In this document: positions 8,174 to 15,430 of the stretch, piece after piece | How the letters are laid out: every line of letters begins with the position of its first letter | How positions within the stretch are numbered: the stretch's first letter is position 1 | Program-made: the position numbers and the translations under genes | Source: Spirochaetota bacterium | Lineage (GTDB): Bacteria > Spirochaetota > UBA4802 > JAFGDQ01 | NCBI GenBank assembly: GCA_016932015.1 | Contig: JAFGDQ010000024.1 | Location: forward strand, 1 to 38,920 | Reading direction: 5' to 3' | DNA: 38,920 nt | Notes under the pieces: model-generated | The model's input: the letters and a program-made list of their open reading frames with translations, nothing else | Told to the model about the DNA's origin: nothing | Database searches by the model: none

Positions 8174-9361
8174 TTATCTTCCTGAGAATTTTTTGGGGCC
8201 GAAAATCCTGTTTATCAGGTAAATTATGAATAAAATTATAAAGAAAACGGTAAAATAAATTATTTTTTTATAATATGGAAATATTTTCTTACCCGAAGCT
8301 GAAGCTATTGCGTAATTGCCGTATAAATCCGGGTTTCCCGGATATACTTTCGCAATATAATAATTATCTGAATTTGACTGTAAATCAATATGAAATTCAT
8401 TGTTTCGTGAATCGAGAGAAACGAGCAAATTTTTATCTTTATCCATAATATCAAGCTGAAAAGGGCCTTTGTCTGCATAAAAATAAAGTGTATTATGACC
8501 TTCAACAACCGGTATAATATATGATCTGTAAGTTTCCCATTCTCTTACCGAGTCAACTACTGTGGAAATTACCTGCTGCTCCCATGCGGATATTTCATCC
8601 AGAAGCTTTTCCCTGAGATTATTAAATGCCGTTCTGTAAATAATGAATCTGATCAGCTCATCATAGCCTGTCGTTTTATGATAGCTTGTGTAAATTGCAT
8701 GCCCGTCGCCGGTTTTTAAATATGATATTATCGGACTTTTTTTTATGCCTCTGACTGTTTCAAATTCGGATTCGGCAAGTACCTGCGAATCCCTGATTGA
8801 TTTTGTTACAATCCAGCCCGGGTGCGGCATATATATTTTTTTATTGTGTACTTTGCAGAAGAACTTCAATTCGTCTGTAAGATTGAGTTCTATTTTGCCC
8901 TGTTTGCCGAGATTTGGGAAATTGTCATAAAAGTCCATTGAATTAAATGCGCCGTTAAGCAGGTTAAATGAGTATCCTGAGAAATATGCGCTTCCGCCGT
9001 TGTCAAGAAATGATCTTATGTTTTCATGAATTAAATCTTTTTTGATGTTTATATAGTCTTTTTTTAAAGATACGGAATGAATTTTTGTTCCTCTTGAAAG
9101 AATATCTATATTTGTTTCAATTGGCTTGTCCAGGCCGCAGGGGAAAAAAATTGCTCTGTGGCTGTCGAAAATTTTCCTGTCTTCAAGTTCATTCAGATCA
9201 TATAAATTATACTGGATTTTATATTTATCCAGAAGGTTTTCAATCTGATCATATGCGGCTTTAACAACTGCAATATCTTTTTGTTTTTCATCGGCGGAAT
9301 AGAGCATGTAAGGAAACAGAAAGAACACGCAGGATATCAATAATATAAAGTAGGTTCTCAT
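8174..9361 (-). CDS. exported, C-terminally membrane-anchored protein of unknown function
   Basis: A 395-residue protein I do not recognise. It has a clear signal peptide (MRTYFILLISCVFFLFPYMLYS, cleavage probably after YSA) and one C-terminal transmembrane helix (about 366-386) with a short basic tail, so most of it should face the periplasm. The first half (about 30-240) alternates strands and helices and contains AIFFPCG and FLDNGGSAYFSGY, reminiscent of class I glutamine-amidotransferase-like or ThuA-like folds; no catalytic triad is evident. Residues about 275-350 look all-beta (TLYFYADKGPFQLDIMDKD). It starts six bases after the stop of the preceding gene, so it is translationally coupled to it. 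No good SD. Confidence 0.75.
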   Translation of the reverse strand: MRTYFILLISCVFFLFPYMLYSADEKQKDIAVVKAAYDQIENLLDKYKIQYNLYDLNELEDRKIFDSHRAIFFPCGLDKPIETNIDILSRGTKIHSVSLKKDYINIKKDLIHENIRSFLDNGGSAYFSGYSFNLLNGAFNSMDFYDNFPNLGKQGKIELNLTDELKFFCKVHNKKIYMPHPGWIVTKSIRDSQVLAESEFETVRGIKKSPIISYLKTGDGHAIYTSYHKTTGYDELIRFIIYRTAFNNLREKLLDEISAWEQQVISTVVDSVREWETYRSYIIPVVEGHNTLYFYADKGPFQLDIMDKDKNLLVSLDSRNNEFHIDLQSNSDNYYIAKVYPGNPDLYGNYAIASASGKKIFPYYKKIIYFTVFFIILFIIYLINRIFGPKKFSGR

Positions 9362-9367
9362 CAGGTA

Positions 9368-11296
9368 TTATATGTTTAAATTTTTAATCTCTTTTAGTAT
9401 ATCTTTTCTTCTTTCTAACCTTGTCTGAATATTATCGTTTAAACATTCATATGCCAGCTGATAGGCAAGGGCTGTAACATTGATAAGAAGCCCGCTTCTT
9501 GTTGATTCTGTTAGTATATACTTTCCTTTAAGTTTATCAGTAAGCAGCCTGTTATCTTTAAAATCAATTATTGAACAGTTGTAATAAGGCAGCGGCGCTC
9601 CTTTCTCGTTCTCGGGAATATTCCTGACAGGTGTAAATATCTGTTGATAATCATCAGGCTTTTTCCCGTTAAGTATCCATATTCTGTGACTGTCATATAA
9701 TGCATGCAGTTTTTCGGCTATTTGATTGAACAGGTCGCCTGCTAAATTGATGAAGCGTTCAATTTCAAACATTGACCGGATTTTTCCCTGCATTATTTTT
9801 ATGGCTTCCTCGTGAGATACAACCATTCTCGGATTTGATGTCTTGAATATATGCAGTTCGCTCACCAGTTCGGAAAGACTTCCCAGTTCATTCGCAAAAA
9901 ATGCTGAACTGAAGATACTCCCGTCCATGAATACTTTTTCATTGTCCTGAAAAGTAACAGGGCTTCCATTCAGTAAAGGTACATATGTATTATTAAAATA
10001 GTTAATACATACATCAATGAATGTAAGGAAATCCTCGTTGTATAAATAAGTGAAATCTTTCAGCTTTTTATCCGCGTACTTCCACTGACTTTCCACTGCA
10101 TTCTCTAATACAAGCTGACCGTCGATTCTCAGTTTCAGATATGAGTAGAGTTCATTGTAAGGTATTAATTCATTTTCAAGCTTCTGCAGCTGCCTTTTTT
10201 TCCTTGAAGCGGGATCCTTGCCGATTTCTTTAAGAAAATCTATGCTGTAATCCCAGTTTTCTGAACTGACTGAGTGTGGCTGGATTTTGTAGTATGAGAG
10301 TATATTGTTCAGTTCAATCTCTTTCCGGAAAACAAGAGCTTCAAAGATTATCAGCATAAAATCGGAAAATGAATTGATCCCGTAATTCGCTTTCAGATAT
10401 TCGGATAATATATCATTCCTATTAATGCCCGGCTGAAGAAAAGCTCTTACGGTTATCAGGTAATCATAAATAATTTTTTCTTTTTTAAGATTGGCTTTTT
10501 CCTTATTTTTTTTAACGCCGGACGGATCCGAAGGATTTGGCTCTTCTTTTTTCAGGTCATCCATTAAGCGCAGTTTGTTTTCAATGATCAGAAGCAGCTG
10601 TTCTTTCGTTTCAATATCGAGTTTGAAAAATCCGAAAAAATTGGTCAAATAACTCTGTAATTCAGCTTCTATATGTGACGGATGCATCCATTTAATTTCA
10701 TACATATTGTACTTGATCAGAGGTGTATCCATCATCCAGCGCCTGAAGATGCGCAGATAATTAAAGTGCATAGGGTTTTCAATGGATTCATCCTTAAGAA
10801 TTTCCATAAGGATGTCAGGAAGTCTCGTATATATTTTTTCCTGAAAAGAAATTATGTCTCTGAAAGCTTTAAGAAGTTTTTTACCCGGAATAAGTCTTTT
10901 TTTTATTCCAATTCCTAGACGGTTATTAACATGGATTAAATATCTTTTTTTAAATAATTTTGTCAGCTTGTATTTGTAATACAGGATATTTATGTAATCC
11001 CCGGATTCTTCGGGAGCGAAATAGTTATTAACTGGGGGATTCTCCTTTTCAACTTTATTTATGTCATTTAATTTATTTTCAGGCCTGAGTATTCCTTTAT
11101 CAGGGCATAACTTTATGATATCAATAACAGCACTGAATTTTTCTTCAGATGAGAGGCTGTTGTTATGAAGCAGGGAGCGGACGATTTCCATTTTGTCAGA
11201 CGGAATCTCCTTGTTTAAAAGCATGGCTCTTGCTTTTTTTTCTATCTTTTTCTGATTTTCACGTATCATTTTAATTGTAACCGGATATAATAACAT
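9368..11296 (-). CDS. large helical cytoplasmic protein of unknown function
   Basis: A 642-residue protein without signal peptide or membrane segment. Predicted mostly helical, rich in Lys, Glu, Leu and Ile, with a low-complexity charged insert around 258-285 (KKEEPNPSDPSGVKKNKEKA). I do not recognise it; a spirochaete-restricted family such as DUF5312 is possible but I cannot verify that. No SD precedes ATG 11296; Met10 (ATG 11269, MIRENQKKIEKKARAM) is an equally possible start and would leave more room for a promoter after the terminator just upstream. It is coupled to the 395-aa exported protein downstream (six-base gap), suggesting a shared cell-envelope or structural role. This is inference from position only. 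Confidence 0.7.
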   Translation of the reverse strand: MLLYPVTIKMIRENQKKIEKKARAMLLNKEIPSDKMEIVRSLLHNNSLSSEEKFSAVIDIIKLCPDKGILRPENKLNDINKVEKENPPVNNYFAPEESGDYINILYYKYKLTKLFKKRYLIHVNNRLGIGIKKRLIPGKKLLKAFRDIISFQEKIYTRLPDILMEILKDESIENPMHFNYLRIFRRWMMDTPLIKYNMYEIKWMHPSHIEAELQSYLTNFFGFFKLDIETKEQLLLIIENKLRLMDDLKKEEPNPSDPSGVKKNKEKANLKKEKIIYDYLITVRAFLQPGINRNDILSEYLKANYGINSFSDFMLIIFEALVFRKEIELNNILSYYKIQPHSVSSENWDYSIDFLKEIGKDPASRKKRQLQKLENELIPYNELYSYLKLRIDGQLVLENAVESQWKYADKKLKDFTYLYNEDFLTFIDVCINYFNNTYVPLLNGSPVTFQDNEKVFMDGSIFSSAFFANELGSLSELVSELHIFKTSNPRMVVSHEEAIKIMQGKIRSMFEIERFINLAGDLFNQIAEKLHALYDSHRIWILNGKKPDDYQQIFTPVRNIPENEKGAPLPYYNCSIIDFKDNRLLTDKLKGKYILTESTRSGLLINVTALAYQLAYECLNDNIQTRLERRKDILKEIKNLNI

Positions 11297-11317
11297 AATC
11301 GGTAAGAAAAGTAATTT

Positions 11318-11358
11318 AAAAAAGACATTGTTTCCGGAAGGCCGGAAACAATGTCTTT
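11318..11358 (-). terminator. strong intrinsic terminator
   Basis: A perfect 17-bp stem (11321-11337 with 11342-11358) closes a four-base loop. On the minus strand it is followed by six T (11323-11318). It terminates the gene at 11378-12313. It lies only 21 bases before the next minus-strand ATG. Confidence 0.9.
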
Positions 11359-11377
11359 CTGTAAAAGGAATTTATTA

Positions 11378-12313
11378 TTATTTCTCAATATTTATTTTCC
11401 ACCATGATTTAAGCATAAGATCATCGTCCCTGTGTGTTGAAAATCTGCTGAAATATTTGCTTAATTTTTCAATATGCGGCTTTTTTAAGTTCAGTGTTTT
11501 ATTCCCTTTTAAAGAATCATCAAATGTATTTAAAATATTACTGATTTTTATAAGTTCGTTTATATCCTTGTATTTACTGTATAAACTTAAAAATACCGGT
11601 TCAAAAAGTAATACTGATTTTTCAATTTCATTTTTTTCCGGATACAGAATATTAAGGCATGCTGTGTTATAATCATAAACAATAAACGGGTATAAATCCT
11701 GGGAAATCCTGAAGATACCGGGATCAATTTTTGTTTTTATTTCCCCTGATATTCTGCCTGTATCAATGTCATCAAAAATTACTGAAGTAAAAAAGCGTTT
11801 ATCAGATTCAATATATGTTATATCAAACAATTTCGCAGAGGAGAAATCTTCTATATACCTGTTTTTCTTTATTGATATTACTGGAATAAGCCTTGATTTA
11901 TAGTAAAAACGGTCTGTTTTATACGCAGGATAATTGTTTGAATCACCCTTTTCGGTAATATTGTCTGAATCGCCGCTAAACTTCAGGTCGATTTTAAGAA
12001 TATGAATGAAATCCAGCAGCGTACCTTTTAAATGCTTAATAAAATGAAGACTATGCTGTTCCGATGCAGGTTTTCTTTTCTCAAGCAGAGTATGGCCCTG
12101 AAGAAATTCAGGAATATATTTAATAATCTCTTTAATTATATTAAATGCAAGGTCGTAATAGAGCTCTTTTACAGGAATTCCGGGTATCTGTATCTCGGCG
12201 TTAAATCTGATAAATTCATTTTTAACTGCATTCAGGAATATTGAACCGGCTGGGTTCCTGTGACTTTCTGTTAATCCTGCCAGTGCTTTATTTATTGATT
12301 TTATCGCATTCAT
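11378..12313 (-). CDS. protein of unknown function (311 aa)
   Basis: A 311-residue protein with no signal peptide or membrane segment. The N-terminal 100 residues look helical (NAIKSINKALAGLTESHRN ... IIKEIIKYIPEFLQ). The middle is beta-rich (SRLIPVISIKKNRYI, FFTSVIFDDIDTGRISG), and the last 60 residues are helical again. I do not recognise a family. There is no obvious SD before the ATG. It is followed at once by a strong terminator, so it may be a single-gene transcript. With the next two minus-strand genes it forms a block of three unknowns upstream of parAB. The low-GC composition matches neighbouring genes, so there is no sign of recent transfer. Confidence 0.7.
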   Translation of the reverse strand: MNAIKSINKALAGLTESHRNPAGSIFLNAVKNEFIRFNAEIQIPGIPVKELYYDLAFNIIKEIIKYIPEFLQGHTLLEKRKPASEQHSLHFIKHLKGTLLDFIHILKIDLKFSGDSDNITEKGDSNNYPAYKTDRFYYKSRLIPVISIKKNRYIEDFSSAKLFDITYIESDKRFFTSVIFDDIDTGRISGEIKTKIDPGIFRISQDLYPFIVYDYNTACLNILYPEKNEIEKSVLLFEPVFLSLYSKYKDINELIKISNILNTFDDSLKGNKTLNLKKPHIEKLSKYFSRFSTHRDDDLMLKSWWKINIEK

Positions 12314-12433
12314 AAAATAATATGATAAATTAAATTAGGATAAAATAATTTTAAACATCATTGCATAAAAATATATTTTGTTCCCTATCGCGGAAATGAT
12401 AAATTTTAAAACTTCATAAAAAAGGAGTCTAAA

Positions 12434-12478
12434 TTGTTTAACAAAAATTTAATACTTATTCTGGTTGACTGTTCTTAA
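12434..12478 (+). CDS. possible 14-aa leader peptide upstream of hldD
   Basis: AAAGGAG lies six to seven bases before a TTG that opens MFNKNLILILVDCS and a stop. The SD is good, but the frame is tiny and its TTG start is weak. It could be a leader peptide, a decayed gene start or chance. Its 3' half overlaps the candidate hldD promoter, which argues that not both are real. Confidence 0.2.
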   Translation: MFNKNLILILVDCS

Positions 12479-12493
12479 TAAATCAATAATTAT
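12465..12493 (+). promoter_or_regulatory. candidate promoter of hldD
   Basis: TTGACT (12465-12470) is followed after 17 bases by AATTAT (12488-12493), which matches the -10 consensus at four of six positions. It would give a leader of about 35 bases ending in the AAGGAGG of hldD. Moderate match only. Confidence 0.35.
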
Positions 12494-12533
12494 TTGTTTG
12501 ATATTTTAAGGCGGTATTTTAAGGAGGCATAAT

Positions 12534-13499
12534 TTGATAATTGTAACAGGTGGAGCAGGTTTTATAGGCAGCGCTTTTGTATGGAAACTGAATAATGAAG
12601 GTATTGATGATATATTAATTGTTGATGAACTTGGTAAATCCGAGAAGTGGAAAAATCTGATCGGCAGAAAATTTGTAGATTATGTAAACAAGGATGAATT
12701 TCTCAATAATTTAAGCGACAGCAGCTATTCCGACGTTGAGGCTGTCATTCATATGGGCGCATGTACATCAACAACAGAGACAGATGCTGATTATATGATG
12801 CAGAATAATTACAGGTACACTAAAGAGCTTGCCAGATGGGCGGTTATGAAAAACGCAAGATTTGTTTACGCGTCAAGTGCGGCAACATACGGGGACGGCT
12901 CACAGGGCTTTTCCGATAATGAAGATACGATTTCTGATCTCAAGCCTTTAAATGTTTACGGCTATTCGAAACACCTTTTCGATATATGGGCTATTAAAAA
13001 TAAAATTTCCGACAAGGTTGCGGGACTTAAATTTTTCAATGTTTTCGGACCTAATGAGTATCATAAAGAAGACATGGTAAGCGTTGTTTACAAAGCATTC
13101 CATCAGATTATTGATTCAGGAAAGGTAACTCTTTTTAAGTCATATCTTGATGACTATAAACACGGAGAGCAGATGCGGGATTTTATTTATGTGAAAGATG
13201 TAGTTAATGTGATATACTGGTTTATGCAGAATAAAGATGTAAACGGTATATACAATCTTGGAACAGGCAAGGCGCGTAAATGGGCTGACCTGGTTAAAGC
13301 CATTTTTTCAGGCATGGGTATTGACCCGAAAGTTGATTTTATTGATATGCCTCAAAATTTACGAGAGAAGTATCAGTATTTTACTCAGGCTGAAATGGAA
13401 AAACTGAAGCAGGCGGGATACCCGCTTGAATTCATGTCTCTTGAAGAAGCTGTGCGGGATTATGTGCTTGGGTATTTATTAAAAAGGAAGTATCTCTAA
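12534..13499 (+). CDS. hldD: ADP-L-glycero-D-manno-heptose 6-epimerase
   Basis: A 321-residue extended SDR epimerase of the HldD/RfaD family, converting ADP-D-glycero- to ADP-L-glycero-manno-heptose for the LPS inner core. The NAD(P) site TGGAGFIGS is at 5-13, HMGACTSTTETD (73-84) and SSAATYGDG (114-122) are family typical, the YxxxK pair is Y142/K146, and FFNVFGPNEYHK (167-178) is characteristic of HldD rather than GalE. The start is TTG at 12534, six bases after a perfect AAGGAGG; no ATG lies near. This enzyme implies a heptose-containing LPS, hence a diderm host. The next gene, a DUF374 acyltransferase, follows after 12 bases and is probably co-transcribed. Confidence 0.93.
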   Translation: MIIVTGGAGFIGSAFVWKLNNEGIDDILIVDELGKSEKWKNLIGRKFVDYVNKDEFLNNLSDSSYSDVEAVIHMGACTSTTETDADYMMQNNYRYTKELARWAVMKNARFVYASSAATYGDGSQGFSDNEDTISDLKPLNVYGYSKHLFDIWAIKNKISDKVAGLKFFNVFGPNEYHKEDMVSVVYKAFHQIIDSGKVTLFKSYLDDYKHGEQMRDFIYVKDVVNVIYWFMQNKDVNGIYNLGTGKARKWADLVKAIFSGMGIDPKVDFIDMPQNLREKYQYFTQAEMEKLKQAGYPLEFMSLEEAVRDYVLGYLLKRKYL

Positions 13500-13511
13500 T
13501 CTTTAACTTAC

Positions 13512-14165
13512 ATGAAGCGTTTTGTTTATAAATATATGCTGTCTTATGCTGCTTCCTGTTTTGTAAGACTGTTATACCTGACATACCGGATAAAGATCAT
13601 TAATGAAAATTTTGAATCCGGTATCCTCGGCAAAAGCTGCAAGCCGATTTATGTATCGTGGCATCAGAGATTCTTTCCGGGTATTATGTTTCTTTCAAAA
13701 AGAAAGCCGATTGCCATTATAGTAAGTCCGAGTAAAGACGGCGACCTGATATCGAAAATTGTTGAACGTTTCGGATGGTCAGCAATACGTGGCTCCTCAT
13801 CCAGAGGAGGCTCTAAAGCATACAGAGAGATAAAAGAGCTCGCTAAAAAAAGTTATTCTCTGGGGCATATTGTGGACGGCCCCAGAGGCCCGTTCGGAGT
13901 GATCAAACCCGGACTCATGATGCTTGCAGGTAAGCTGGGCATGCCTGTACTGCCTGTCATAATTTCAGCTGAAAAAAAATGGATGTTCTCAAGCTGGGAC
14001 AGGTTTATCATTCCAAAACCGTTCTCGAGGATAATCATCAGATTTGAACAGCCGGTTAATGTCCCCTATTATCATGACAGGGAAAGCTTTGATAAGGAAA
14101 GGCTTTCTCTTGAGAGGAAACTTTATGTGTATTATGATGAGGCTGACAGGTACTGGGAAGGATAG
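13512..14165 (+). CDS. DUF374 lysophospholipid/lipid A-type acyltransferase
   Basis: A 217-residue DUF374 protein of the lysophospholipid acyltransferase superfamily. Diagnostic blocks: VSWHQRFFPG (48-57, replacing the HX4D motif of classical members), SPSKDGDLI (72-80), RGSSSRGG (93-100) and VDGPRGPFG (121-129). Such proteins are often encoded with LPS or lipid A genes and are thought to acylate a lipid at the inner membrane; the substrate here is unknown. An N-terminal hydrophobic stretch (about 8-30) could anchor it. It begins 12 bases after hldD with no clear SD, so coupling is likely. It ends ten bases before the convergent lipoprotein gene. Confidence 0.88.
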   Translation: MKRFVYKYMLSYAASCFVRLLYLTYRIKIINENFESGILGKSCKPIYVSWHQRFFPGIMFLSKRKPIAIIVSPSKDGDLISKIVERFGWSAIRGSSSRGGSKAYREIKELAKKSYSLGHIVDGPRGPFGVIKPGLMMLAGKLGMPVLPVIISAEKKWMFSSWDRFIIPKPFSRIIIRFEQPVNVPYYHDRESFDKERLSLERKLYVYYDEADRYWEG

Positions 14166-14174
14166 GCGACTGAT

Positions 14175-14642
14175 TTAATTTATGCCTGTTCCTGTGATGG
14201 TGAATGAAAATTCCGCCAGCTCGTCATCTGCATTAAAATAATTGACTATGATAATAATACTGTGTTTGCCTTCTGATGTTGGAGCAAAACGTACTGTAAA
14301 TTCTGATGTCCTGCCCGGGTCTATTGGCGTATTAGGCATTTTAATTATTGCAAACATATTTGATTGTGTTATCTGCATATTCTCCATGAAAAGATAGCCT
14401 GTACCTGTATTCTCTATCTGAAAATCAACATCTATATATTCTTCAACAATAGTGTCATCAGTTTCAAATAGTCCGTTGTCCGGGATTATTGTTATATCCT
14501 GTTTAATTGAAATTTCCGGAATGCCGTCATAGTAGTTGCTGCCGGCGCCCGGGTCATGAGGATTATCTCTGTCGTTCATGCAGGATAGCGATAGTAATAT
14601 TAATGCTGATAATGTGATTATTAGTTTTATGTATTTCTTCAT
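14175..14642 (-). CDS. small lipoprotein with a choice-of-anchor D/DUF1573-like beta domain
   Basis: A 155-residue lipoprotein. Signal peptide and lipobox are clear (ILLSLSC, C21), followed by a NDRDNPHDPGAGSN segment seen in many spirochaete and Bacteroidetes lipoproteins. Residues about 70-155 form an Ig-like beta domain of the ASPM/SPD-2/Hydin or DUF1573 type (VDFQIENTGTGYLFMENMQI, PGRTSEFTVRFAPTSEG, TITGTG). The function is unknown, probably surface display or protein binding. The ATG overlaps the TGA of the transposase gene upstream (ATGA) and no SD is present, so its expression seems to depend on translation of that gene or an unseen signal inside it. Confidence 0.8.
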   Translation of the reverse strand: MKKYIKLIITLSALILLSLSCMNDRDNPHDPGAGSNYYDGIPEISIKQDITIIPDNGLFETDDTIVEEYIDVDFQIENTGTGYLFMENMQITQSNMFAIIKMPNTPIDPGRTSEFTVRFAPTSEGKHSIIIIVNYFNADDELAEFSFTITGTGIN

Positions 14643-15337
14643 GATAGTACCAGATTATTATTTTTATGAAATTTATCTGATTTCCAACTGCTTGGATTGT
14701 TGGAAATGTATTGTTGTATTCGATTTAGTGCAATATTATTTCTAATAATGTGTTCGTAATAATTTCGCTGCCATGTTTTTTTGATGTCTGTTTTATGAAT
14801 CGAATTGATTTGTTTTGTGGATTGGTATTTGAAATATGCGATGATTTGGCCGAGGGATTGTGCAGAATTGCCGGTGTTGTTTTGGGGGCGGGGAGACCCC
14901 GCCCTTACGGGATTGTGCAATTCTGTGATGTTTGCATGAATGATTTTGTTTGTGTATTTCGCATGATTTTTATGTGATGCTATGTTGATTATTTGCAATG
15001 ATTGATCATGCTGATCATTATTGTCGGGGCGGGGTTCCCCCGCCCTAATGCATATATCGTTGATCACAATGATACTGTGGAAATGATTCGGCATAATTAC
15101 AAAACAATCCAAATTTATTTGCGGAAAATGATTACATGTATTCTTTACACATTCATGAACGATTCTTCCGTATTCATTTAATTTCATTTGGCAGTTATCA
15201 ATGTTTCCGAATATGCATACACGATTTTGTGTGCATATTGTAACAAAATACGCACCGGGATCTGAATAATCATAATTTATCAGGCGTATTGATTTGCGGT
15301 GGTGAATTTTTGGGTTGTATTTTTGGTTTTGGGGCAT
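14639..15337 (-). CDS. REP-associated tyrosine transposase (RAYT, Y1/HUH)
   Basis: A 232-residue single-strand transposase of the TnpA-REP (RAYT) branch of IS200/IS605-like Y1 enzymes, which recognise and mobilise REP hairpins. The HUH motif is IMPNHFHSIIV (81-91, H85 and H87). The nucleophile Tyr is probably Y168 or Y171 (IIAYFKYQSTKQ). The C-terminal WQRNYYEHIIRNN (189-201) and QQYISNNPSSW (208-218) are family hallmarks. Between HUH and Tyr the usual linker is expanded, with RAGEPRP (98-104) and RAGSPRP (145-151), each encoded by a REP-like hairpin. The frame looks intact. Its stop overlaps the start of the lipoprotein gene by ATGA. The T-rich region before its ATG has no SD. Confidence 0.88.
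   Translation of the reverse strand: MPQNQKYNPKIHHRKSIRLINYDYSDPGAYFVTICTQNRVCIFGNIDNCQMKLNEYGRIVHECVKNTCNHFPQINLDCFVIMPNHFHSIIVINDICIRAGEPRPDNNDQHDQSLQIINIASHKNHAKYTNKIIHANITELHNPVRAGSPRPQNNTGNSAQSLGQIIAYFKYQSTKQINSIHKTDIKKTWQRNYYEHIIRNNIALNRIQQYISNNPSSWKSDKFHKNNNLVLS
14886..14904. repeat. REP-like hairpin C inside the RAYT gene
   Basis: GGGCGGGG-AGA-CCCCGCCC on the plus strand, followed by TTACGGG. It has an 8-bp perfect stem and a 3-base loop. Read in the RAYT frame it encodes RAGSPRP. Same orientation and core as the hairpins at 15027 and 15392. Confidence 0.8.
15027..15045. repeat. REP-like hairpin B inside the RAYT gene
   Basis: GGGCGGGG-TTC-CCCCGCCC on the plus strand, followed by TAATGC. 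An 8-bp stem and 3-base loop. In the RAYT frame it encodes RAGEPRP. Confidence 0.8.
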
Positions 15338-15391
15338 TGTTTTTTTATTTATTTCTAATTTTACAAATTATTTTATTTTTATCTAAAAGAA

Positions 15392-15410
15392 GGGCGGGGG
15401 GATCCCGCCC
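15392..15410. repeat. REP-like hairpin A between the FN3 gene and the RAYT gene
   Basis: GGGCGGG-GGGAT-CCCGCCC followed by GTACGACGG, close to the two in-gene copies. It lies 20 bases past the stop of the FN3 gene. On the minus strand it is followed by TTCTTTTAG, so it could also act as that gene's terminator. It is probably a substrate of the adjacent transposase. Confidence 0.7.
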
Positions 15411-15430
15411 GTACGACGGCTGATTTTTTA

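Noticed and set aside
8399..8416. TGTTTCGTGAATC resembling a parS half-site near parAB
   Set aside because: It lacks the central AC and the second arm, and lies inside a coding region; not a credible parS.
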